Assembly (NCBI GenBank): GCA_947467435.1
Contig: CANIIA010000010.1
Location: 1 to 49,357 of the forward strand
DNA from: Betaproteobacteria bacterium
GTDB taxonomy: Bacteria > Pseudomonadota > Gammaproteobacteria > Burkholderiales > SG8-39
Direction of reading: 5' to 3'
DNA: 49,357 nt
Part shown: positions 20,631 through 27,823 of the stretch, piece by piece
Position numbering within the stretch: the first letter of the stretch is position 1
How the letters are laid out: the number at the start of each line of letters is the position of its first letter
Notes under the pieces: model-generated
The model's database searches: none
What the model was told of the DNA's origin: nothing
What the model saw: only the letters and a program-made list of their open reading frames with translations
Position numbers and translations under genes: made by a program

Positions 20631-21880
20631 GCGGCACGATCTCTGCGTCGGGCGCGCAATTGTGGTGGCGCATTTGTTTGCCGTTTCTGAGCGGATATTT
20701 TCTTTCGTATGTGTATCGCTCGGTCAATGCGGTGATGGGGCCGCAGCTTGCGAGTGAATTCAATTTGGATGCCGAGCATCTGGGTTTGCTGACCGGCGCG
20801 TATTTTTTTTCGTTTGGGTTGTTTCAGATCCCGTTGGGTGTATTGCTCGATCGTTACGGTCCGCGGCGTATGGATGCCGCGTTACTGTTGCTCGCGGCTA
20901 TTGGCACATTTGTGTTTGCCAGTGCGCATGATTTTGCGGGCTTGTTTATTGGGCGGATGTTGATTGGTTTGGGCGTATCGGCTGCGTTGATGGCGTGTTT
21001 TCAGGCGTTTGTGTTGTGGTATCCGCCAGAACGCACGGGGACCATGATTGCACTGGCTTATGCCGTGGGTGGCTTGGGTGCGATGTCGGTCTCGGTGCCG
21101 TTGGAGTTTGCGTTGCGCGTGGTGGAGTGGCGAACCGCGGTTCTCGTGTTTGCTGCCGCCAGTGTCGTGGTGAGTGCGTGGTTATTTTTTGCGGTTCCCG
21201 AAAAAACATCTGTACCGGTCAAGCAACTTGCTTTTGGTGTGCAGCTCAAGCAATTGCTCACCATCATCAGAACCGACGCTGGATTTCGTCGCCTAGCGAT
21301 TGCTATTGGCACCAGTCAATGCGCTGCGGTATCGACATTCACCTTATGGATGGGCACTTGGCTACGCGATGTGGCGGGCTTTGATGGTGTAGAAGTGGCA
21401 GTCGGTTTATGTGCCGGTGGATTTGGTATGGTGGTTGGTTATTTATTTTTTGGTCGACTCGCCGATGCGTTGGTGCAGCGTGGGTATTCGGTGTTGCCAT
21501 TGTTTGCTGCAGGGGTGGCTTGCGGCTCGGCGTGTTTGTTGTTGTTGGTGTGCGGTGTCACCACTGCCAGCGTGTTGACTTGGTCGTTGTTTACCTTATG
21601 CAGTACCGGCGCCACGCTGGCGCATTCGATTGCGTCGCGACGTTACCCTTTGTCATTGGCCGGCCGGATCAACACCACGCTCAATAGCTGTACGTTTGTC
21701 GGCGTGTTTCTTGGCCAATGGGCGGTCGGGGCCATCTTGACGCGCTGGCCCCCGACGGGCGCTGGATACGATCCGCGCGGTTACACCTGGGGCTTGGGTT
21801 TATTGTGGGCGGTACAATTGTTTGGTTTGATTTGGTTATGGTTAGGTCGGGCGCATGTGAATCGTGCGCCGCAATCATGA
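20627..21880 (+). CDS. MFS transporter
   Basis: About 12 predicted TM segments; LTGAYFFSFGLFQIPLGVLLDRYGPRRMDAALLLLAAIGT. The track start is TTG overlapping the upstream TGA. Confidence 0.88.
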   Translation: MSGTISASGAQLWWRICLPFLSGYFLSYVYRSVNAVMGPQLASEFNLDAEHLGLLTGAYFFSFGLFQIPLGVLLDRYGPRRMDAALLLLAAIGTFVFASAHDFAGLFIGRMLIGLGVSAALMACFQAFVLWYPPERTGTMIALAYAVGGLGAMSVSVPLEFALRVVEWRTAVLVFAAASVVVSAWLFFAVPEKTSVPVKQLAFGVQLKQLLTIIRTDAGFRRLAIAIGTSQCAAVSTFTLWMGTWLRDVAGFDGVEVAVGLCAGGFGMVVGYLFFGRLADALVQRGYSVLPLFAAGVACGSACLLLLVCGVTTASVLTWSLFTLCSTGATLAHSIASRRYPLSLAGRINTTLNSCTFVGVFLGQWAVGAILTRWPPTGAGYDPRGYTWGLGLLWAVQLFGLIWLWLGRAHVNRAPQS

Positions 21881-22401
21881 TGCGCGGATTACACACACGG
21901 ATGGTGCAACTTGCGCGGGGCTGGGCCCTCTTGGGCGGTTGTTTGTTGCTGGGATTAATTCTGATGTCGGTGGCATCGGTGCTAGGTCGTTGGTTATTGA
22001 ATGCACCCGTGCAAGGTGACTTTGAATTCATTCAGCTCGGTAGTGCGGTGTGTGTGGCGGCGTGCCTACCGTTGTGTCAGTTACGTGATGGCAACATCAT
22101 TGTGGATTTTTTTACCACGCGAACGGATGCCAACACACAGCGCACGCTCGATTGTCTGGGTGCGTTATTACTCGCGGTTGTTGCGGCAGGTTTAGCGTGG
22201 TTAACAGCGGTGGGTGCGATCAGTGTGCGCGATGGCGGTGAAACCTCTATGTTGCGAAGTGTGCCGATCTGGTGGGTGTATGCCGCCATGGCGCCCTCGT
22301 TTGCGTTGACTGCGCTGATGGCGCTGCACACCGCGTTTTGCCCGAGCCGCGATCGCGATGCGTCAGCGCAACCAGACGATGATTCGGAGTCAGCGCGATG
22401 A
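21877..22401 (+). CDS. TRAP transporter small permease (DctQ)
   Basis: Small 4-TM protein, SVLGRWLLNAPVQGDFEFIQLGSAVCVAACLPLCQLRDGNIIVDFFT; ATGA coupling to MFS and dctM. Start corrected from 21718. Confidence 0.88.
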   Translation: MMRGLHTRMVQLARGWALLGGCLLLGLILMSVASVLGRWLLNAPVQGDFEFIQLGSAVCVAACLPLCQLRDGNIIVDFFTTRTDANTQRTLDCLGALLLAVVAAGLAWLTAVGAISVRDGGETSMLRSVPIWWVYAAMAPSFALTALMALHTAFCPSRDRDASAQPDDDSESAR

Positions 22402-23720
22402 GCGGCATTGAAATCGGCGCCGCCTTGTTTTGTTCGATGCTCGCGTTGATGGCGCTACGTGTGCCGATTGCAGTAGCGATGTTTTTACCTGGTGCGATTG
22501 GTTATCTGCTACTGGCCAGTCCGGCGGCGTTATTTAGTCAGTTAAAAGGCATCGCCTTTGCGCGTTACTCAAACTACGATTTATCGGTGATCCCGATGTT
22601 TTTGTTGATGGGTGAATTTGCCACGCATGGCGGTTTGTCGCGCGCGTTATTTCGGTTTGGTAACACCTTACTTGGTCATTGGCGCGGCGGCATGGCCATG
22701 GCATCAATGATCGCTTCAGCGATTTTTGGTGGGCCCTGTGGTTCGTCGGTCGCAACCACAGCGACGGTCGCGCAAGTGGCCTTGCCTGAGTTGCGTCGTC
22801 ATCATTACTCGGGTCGATTTGCTACGGGTACGGTGGCCGCAGGTGGCGTGTTGGGAATTTTGATTCCACCGTCGGTGGTGTTGGTGGTGTTCGCGATTTT
22901 GGCCGAACAAAATATCGCTAAGCTGTTTGCCGCATCGTTGATTCCAAGCTTGATTGCCACGGTGGGTTATCTCGTTGTGATTGCGGTGTATGCACGCTTA
23001 CACCCAGAAGAAGCGCCACTGCAAACGCGGCAAAGTCGACGCGCATTTTTTGCAGCCTTGTTGGATGTCTCGCCGATGCTGGCGATTTTTGCAGTCATGC
23101 TCGGCGGCATTTATCTGGGGGTCTTTACGCCGACCGAGGGCGGCGCGGTCGGTGCAGCCAGCACACTTCTGGTGGCCTTAGCAACACGACAACTGAGCTG
23201 GGATCGTTTTAAACGCTGCATGTATGGCACCGCAGTGACCACGGGCATGTTGTTTTTTATTTTTATTGGCGCTGATATTTTAAATTCGGCCTTGGCGTTG
23301 TCTCAGTTGCCTGCGCAACTGGCCGCCGCAGTGATTGCCGGTGGTTGGTCGCCGCTCACGGTTATGGCCTGTATTTTGTTGTTGTATGTGCTCTTGGGTT
23401 GTGTGATGGATGAAATGGCCATGATGCTACTCACCTTACCGACCCTATTACCTGTCGTGCAGAGCTTAGATTTCTTTGGCCTACCGCCAGACGCAAAAAT
23501 TATTTGGTTTGGTGTCTTAATTTTGTCGGTGGTGGGTGTAGGCTTGATCGCGCCACCGGTTGGTTTGAATGTGTATGTGGTGAACAATCTGGCGCGCGAT
23601 GTGCCGATGCATGAAACGTATCGCGGTGTGATGCCATTTTTAGTGGCTGACGCACTGCGCATTGTGTTGCTGGTGGCGTTTCCATCACTCAGCTTGTGGT
23701 TAGTGCAGTTTGTGCGTTAA
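22398..23720 (+). CDS. TRAP transporter large permease (DctM)
   Basis: VPIAVAMFLPGAIGYLL, VIPMFLLMGEFATHGGLSRALFRFGN, ATVAQVALPELRRHHYSGRFATGTVAAGGVLGILIPPSVVLVVF, GLIAPPVGLNVYVVNN. Confidence 0.94.
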   Translation: MSGIEIGAALFCSMLALMALRVPIAVAMFLPGAIGYLLLASPAALFSQLKGIAFARYSNYDLSVIPMFLLMGEFATHGGLSRALFRFGNTLLGHWRGGMAMASMIASAIFGGPCGSSVATTATVAQVALPELRRHHYSGRFATGTVAAGGVLGILIPPSVVLVVFAILAEQNIAKLFAASLIPSLIATVGYLVVIAVYARLHPEEAPLQTRQSRRAFFAALLDVSPMLAIFAVMLGGIYLGVFTPTEGGAVGAASTLLVALATRQLSWDRFKRCMYGTAVTTGMLFFIFIGADILNSALALSQLPAQLAAAVIAGGWSPLTVMACILLLYVLLGCVMDEMAMMLLTLPTLLPVVQSLDFFGLPPDAKIIWFGVLILSVVGVGLIAPPVGLNVYVVNNLARDVPMHETYRGVMPFLVADALRIVLLVAFPSLSLWLVQFVR

Positions 23721-24415
23721 CGCGGTGTGTCGGCCGGTCGATTTTTCAGCCGGGCGCAGACCTCGGTCGTCGTTTGAACATCACCAAAAAATAAATAAAA
23801 ATTTTCGAGCGCTGCCGCATGTTCTGCATCGGTGCTCGCAGCGCAGCCATCCGAGACCATGAGGGTGCGGTAATTCAGCATCATGGCATCGCGTGCACTC
23901 GATTCGCAGCACACGTTGGTGGCGACACCGGTAATGATCAGCGTATCAATCCCGCGGTCGCGTAAGACATGCTCCACGTCGGAGGAGCCTTGTACAAACG
24001 CGCTATAGCGGCGTTTGGTGACGCGCGCATCGACGGCTTGCACATCGAGTGTTGGCCACAATTGAAAGCCGTGGTGTTCGCGCTGCATGGCATTCCAGCG
24101 TTGTGGAACCAATTCGGGTCGATAGCGTTCGCGGTTGACGGACCAACTGTGTTCGGATTCCCATGGGGCTAAGTTTTGAATCCATACCACCGTTCCTCCG
24201 GCCTCACGCAACGTCTGCGCTAGGGTGTTGACGTTCGGTACGATGGTTTGTGCTTCAGGGCAGGCGCCAAGATATGGCGCTGTCATGAAGTAGTTCTGCA
24301 TGTCGATCACCAATAATGCCGTGTGTGCCGGATCAAAACGCTCGCATGTATGAATGCGACCCTCGCGCGCCATGGCTCGATCTAAATACGCCGGTGGCAT
24401 GACAAAGGGATGCAT
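23717..24415 (-). CDS. Isochorismatase-family cysteine hydrolase
   Basis: HTALLVIDMQNYFM (Asp), TKRRYSAFVQGSS (Lys), IITGVATNVCCESSARDAMMLNYRTLMVSDGCAA (Cys). Confidence 0.92.
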   Translation of the reverse strand: MHPFVMPPAYLDRAMAREGRIHTCERFDPAHTALLVIDMQNYFMTAPYLGACPEAQTIVPNVNTLAQTLREAGGTVVWIQNLAPWESEHSWSVNRERYRPELVPQRWNAMQREHHGFQLWPTLDVQAVDARVTKRRYSAFVQGSSDVEHVLRDRGIDTLIITGVATNVCCESSARDAMMLNYRTLMVSDGCAASTDAEHAAALENFYLFFGDVQTTTEVCARLKNRPADTPR

Positions 24416-24448
24416 GGTTTGGCGAAATACTTAAGCGGTCATCACACG

Positions 24449-24473
24449 TTGGTGTGTGGTATTGGTGTGTGGT
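24449..24473. repeat. 12-bp direct repeat TTGGTGTGTGGT x2
   Basis: Copies at 24449-24460 and 24462-24473 separated by one base, 3' copy abutting the hairpin at 24471-24503. Confidence 0.6.
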
Positions 24474-24503
24474 GCAACGGTCGGTGGTGGTGATCGTTGC
24501 ACC
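24471..24503 (-). terminator. Long hairpin just downstream of dctP; possible terminator/attenuator
   Basis: GGTGCAACGGTC (24471-24482) / GATCGTTGCACC (24492-24503): 12-bp stem with one G-U type mismatch, 9-nt loop; no U-tract on either side. Confidence 0.45.
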
Positions 24504-24512
24504 CAGCAGTGA

Positions 24513-25523
24513 TTATTTTTTGCTGTTAAAGCGCGTCACGTCATCGGCCAGCATGCGTACCACAGGGCCGCGTTGTGGATCTTGCTTCATTGCCTCCCAC
24601 ACGCCTTTGCTGGTGAGCTCTTTCATTTTTTGGATTTCTGCCGCAGGCATATTGGTCACGGTGATGACTTTACGCATTGCATCTAAGCTTTCATTTTGCG
24701 ATTTGGTGTAGGCCGCATCGGCAAATTTGATGGTGTCTTCACCTGCTTTGGTCACTGCTTCTTTCAGCTCGGGCGTGAGTCCGTCATACCATTTTTTGCT
24801 GACGATGATATTGGAGACAAATGCAAAGTGCTCGGTGACGGTGTAGTAGCGTGCCGCTTCGTGCAGCTTCATTTTGAAGATCACGTCTGGTGGATTTTCC
24901 ATGCCATCGAGTGTGCGCTGCTGTAAGGCCGTATACACCTCGCCCAATTCCATGGGGCGCGCAACCGCGCCCCAATCTTTGTACGCACCGACGCGCGGCG
25001 CGGAGGGAATGACACGAAATTTTTTACCTTGAACATCCGCCAGTTTGGTCACGGGAAAGTTAGTTAAAAAACTTTGCGGTCCGATGCCGTGAAACCCAAG
25101 GATATGCACGCCTTTTTGTTCCGCCAGTGCAATCATGACGGTGGCTGCTTTACTTTGCGCCGTAAATGCGGTGATGGCTGCAGGTGCACTGGGCAATGCA
25201 AAGGGCATATCAAACATCGCGAGCTCTGGCACCACGGGGGAGAGAAAGCCTGCAGGGAATACCATGCCATGTAACGAGCCCGCTTGAAGTGCACGAATCA
25301 TTTGCTGGTTGTTACCTAAGGATTCGCCATGGCTTGCAGTGGCCTTGAGTTTGCCTTTGGAGTATTTGGTGATGAGCTCGGCCAGCTTGTCATTGGCGGC
25401 TGCTTGCGTGTCATTGGCGGTGGCGTTGCCGACGCGAATGTCTTGCGCTTGGGCCAAGACTTGCGTGCTGGCCAGGGCCGTCAATGCAGCGAACAAGACG
25501 GCAGGAATTAACTTGCGTTTCAT
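24513..25523 (-). CDS. TRAP transporter substrate-binding protein (DctP)
   Basis: Signal peptide; DIRVGNATANDTQAAANDKLAELITKYSKGKLKATASHGESLGNNQQMIRALQAGSLHGMVF...GVYTALQQRTLDGMENPPDVIFKMKLHEAARYYT-type region. Confidence 0.94.
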   Translation of the reverse strand: MKRKLIPAVLFAALTALASTQVLAQAQDIRVGNATANDTQAAANDKLAELITKYSKGKLKATASHGESLGNNQQMIRALQAGSLHGMVFPAGFLSPVVPELAMFDMPFALPSAPAAITAFTAQSKAATVMIALAEQKGVHILGFHGIGPQSFLTNFPVTKLADVQGKKFRVIPSAPRVGAYKDWGAVARPMELGEVYTALQQRTLDGMENPPDVIFKMKLHEAARYYTVTEHFAFVSNIIVSKKWYDGLTPELKEAVTKAGEDTIKFADAAYTKSQNESLDAMRKVITVTNMPAAEIQKMKELTSKGVWEAMKQDPQRGPVVRMLADDVTRFNSKK

Positions 25524-25701
25524 GCGTGCTCTCCTCGGTGTGCAACGGTGTGATTCGATCCCGACTAAGCCGTCGGTTGTTGTGTGTGCAGCATAGCGCG
25601 ATCTGTCGTGAACTGTGTCGTTTGATCAGTGAAACACTTGAGCCATCGCTCGCTGAGATTCGCATCTTTGATTGACCCATCTCCTGACCCCCGCCCACAA
25701 T

Positions 25702-25742
25702 GCGTCGCAACCTTGTGATTCGATTTCAGCATGTTGCGATGC
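25702..25742. promoter_or_regulatory. Candidate dyad element upstream of the carboxylase operon
   Basis: GCGTCGCAAC (25702-25711) / GTTGCGATGC (25733-25742): 10-bp inverted repeat with one mismatch, 21-nt spacer, in the dctP/BCCP divergent intergenic region. Confidence 0.25.
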
Positions 25743-25805
25743 GCAAGCATCCCGAGACAGGCGAGCGCAGTACCATGCATCAGCGCAGTAACTAGGAGAA
25801 GGTCG

Positions 25806-26330
25806 ATGGAACCCACAATCAAAGAGATTCAAGAAATTCTGAAGGTGTTCTTGGATTCGGAGTTACAGGATTTGCGCTTAGAAGTTGGCAGCGTTCGACT
25901 GGCGGTGAGTAAAAGTGGCAGTCTCGGTGCGGTCGCGATGACCCCCGCGGTCGCGTTGACCCCCGCGGTCGCGTTGACCCCTACTGCGAGCACAACACAC
26001 GCTACCCCGGCAGTCACGGCTCCGCCTGCTGTTACACCCGCTGCATCCACCGGGACTGCCGCCGCGGTCGGTGGTGCAAAGCCTGCGCATTGGGTGGCCG
26101 TGACCGCAACATCGGTGGGCACGTTTTATCGATGTCCTGCGCCACATCAACCCCCATTCGTGGAAGTGGGCGCGAAGGTGCAAGCAAACGACACGTTGTG
26201 TTTGATTGAGGTGATGAAAATGTTCACCGGAATGACGAGCCCGATGGCTGGACGTGTTGCCGAAATATTAGTGGCCGATGCGACGTTGGTTGAACACGGT
26301 CAGGTGTTGATGTATCTCGAGCCGGTTTGA
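25806..26330 (+). CDS. Biotin carboxyl carrier protein (AccB-like) of a split biotin-dependent carboxylase
   Basis: N-terminal IKEIQEILKVFLDSELQDLRLEVGSVRLAVSKSG; Ala/Pro/Thr linker; biotinyl domain VEVGAKVQANDTLCLIEVMKMFTGMTSPMAGRVAEILV with EVMKM biotinylation site. Start at MEPTIKEI (25806). Confidence 0.93.
   Translation: MEPTIKEIQEILKVFLDSELQDLRLEVGSVRLAVSKSGSLGAVAMTPAVALTPAVALTPTASTTHATPAVTAPPAVTPAASTGTAAAVGGAKPAHWVAVTATSVGTFYRCPAPHQPPFVEVGAKVQANDTLCLIEVMKMFTGMTSPMAGRVAEILVADATLVEHGQVLMYLEPV
25929..25982 (+). repeat. Three tandem 18-bp units encoding (AVALTP) in the BCCP linker
   Basis: gcggtcgcgatgaccccc / gcggtcgcgttgaccccc / gcggtcgcgttgacccct at 25929-25946, 25947-25964, 25965-25982. 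Confidence 0.9.
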
Positions 26331-26344
26331 GTGTCGCGGGGTCG

Positions 26345-27790
26345 ATGATCATGGCAAGAAAAGTACACATTACTGAAACTACCTTGCGCGATGGGCAGCA
26401 GTCCTTGTGGGCAACGCGCATGACCACGGGCATGATGCTACCGATCATGCCAACGCTCGATCGTGCGGGTCATGATGCGATCGAATGCATGGGCACGGCC
26501 ATCATGGATTCGAGTGTGCGTTATCTCAAAGAAAACCCGTGGGAGCGTCTGCGTTTACTCAAAGCAGCGGCACCGAACACGCCACTGCAAATGATCAGTA
26601 TTTGCCTGGGCTTTAGCGTGGGCAAGGCCATCATGCCCGATGATGTGCTGAGTTTATTTTTGCAGCGCTGTTGTGCGGGTGGCATCGATCGATTTTTTTT
26701 GATGGATGGTTTAAACGACATTCGTAACTTTGAAGTCCCGATTCGCGCGGTGCATGCCGGTGGTGGCAAGGTGTTGGGCTCGGTGGTGTATTCGATTAGT
26801 CCGGTGCACACCGATGCACATTTCGTAGAAAAGACGCGGCAGTTGTACGACTTGGGCGCAGATATATTGGTGTTAAAAGATCCCAATGGAGTGTTAACGC
26901 CAGAGCGTGTGCGCACGCTATTGCCTGCCATGAAAAAAGCGGCACGTGGACGACCGTTTTACTGCCATTCGCACTGCATTACGGGTTTGGGGCCGGCCAC
27001 CAACCTGGCGGCCATTGAAGCCGGCGCCGATGGAATTTGGACAGCGACTCGGCCGTTGGCGAATGGCGCTTCGTTGCCAGCGACGGATGCAATGATTCGT
27101 CACTTGGCCGCCGCCGGATTTGATACCGGCGTGGATGCAAAAGCCACACAAGAAATTGCCACGCATTTTTATGCTGTGGCACAACGCCACGATAAGCCCT
27201 TGGGTCTGCCTGCAGAGTACGACCCATCGGTGTATGTGCATCAAATGCCAGGTGGCATGGTGTCGAATTTTCGCGCGCAACTCGAGCAGCTTGGTTTAGG
27301 GCATCGACTCCAAGAGGTATTTGAAGAAATTCCTGTGGTGCGCGCAGACTTAGGTTGGGCGTTGATGGTGACGCCGTTTTCACAATTGATCGGCACGCAA
27401 GCCATGTTGAACGTCTTGTATGGACGTTACAAAGTCACCTTAAAAGAAGTCGAACAACTCGCGTTAGGGTATTACGGCCAGACACCAGCACCAGTGAGCG
27501 CCAATCTGCGCGATACCGTCACACAACGCACAGGATTAAAGCCGATTACTGTACGTCCGGGCTTAACCATTGAAGGCGAGCTGGCGCGGTTTCGTCGCGA
27601 ACACGGTCCGTTTGCTTCGGATGAAGAATTGTTGCTTGAGTACATTTTTATGCCCGAACACTTGCAAGCGTTACGTGCGGCCGGACCCATGGTGCTTGAT
27701 GACCGTTTATCTGCCGGGTCGATTGTGGATCTGGTGCGTGAAGTGGCGCGGCATAAAGACGTCAAGCAATTTCATTTCGTGCTGCCCTAA
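26345..27790 (+). CDS. DRE-TIM (pyruvate carboxylase/OadA/5S-type) carboxyltransferase subunit, non-canonical substrate site
   Basis: ARKVHITETTLRDGQQSLWATRMTT, PWERLRLLKAAAPNTPLQM, MDGLNDIRNFEVPIRAV, VLKDPNGVLTPE, YCHSHCITGLGPATNLAAIEAGADGIWTATRPLANGASLPATDAM, and C-terminal PYC_OADA-like region. ATG at 26345 (or 26351) preferred over TTG at 26327. Confidence 0.9.
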   Translation: MIMARKVHITETTLRDGQQSLWATRMTTGMMLPIMPTLDRAGHDAIECMGTAIMDSSVRYLKENPWERLRLLKAAAPNTPLQMISICLGFSVGKAIMPDDVLSLFLQRCCAGGIDRFFLMDGLNDIRNFEVPIRAVHAGGGKVLGSVVYSISPVHTDAHFVEKTRQLYDLGADILVLKDPNGVLTPERVRTLLPAMKKAARGRPFYCHSHCITGLGPATNLAAIEAGADGIWTATRPLANGASLPATDAMIRHLAAAGFDTGVDAKATQEIATHFYAVAQRHDKPLGLPAEYDPSVYVHQMPGGMVSNFRAQLEQLGLGHRLQEVFEEIPVVRADLGWALMVTPFSQLIGTQAMLNVLYGRYKVTLKEVEQLALGYYGQTPAPVSANLRDTVTQRTGLKPITVRPGLTIEGELARFRREHGPFASDEELLLEYIFMPEHLQALRAAGPMVLDDRLSAGSIVDLVREVARHKDVKQFHFVLP

Positions 27791-27823
27791 TGGTTGTGCG
27801 CACGCATTGTTAATTCACTCTTG

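Noticed and set aside
21718-21876. N-terminal extension of the DctQ ORF into the MFS gene
   Set aside because: Extension overlaps the MFS coding region; the ATG at 21877, coupled to the MFS stop, gives a normal DctQ N-terminus.
25939-25982. Short tandem repeats considered as a CRISPR-like or satellite array
   Set aside because: In-frame 18-bp units without spacers inside a protein linker; explained by coding sequence.
26345-27790. Straight annotation as pyruvate carboxylase subunit B / oxaloacetate decarboxylase alpha
   Set aside because: Arg, Tyr and Thr positions for pyruvate binding/catalysis are not conserved, so the specific substrate name is not supported.
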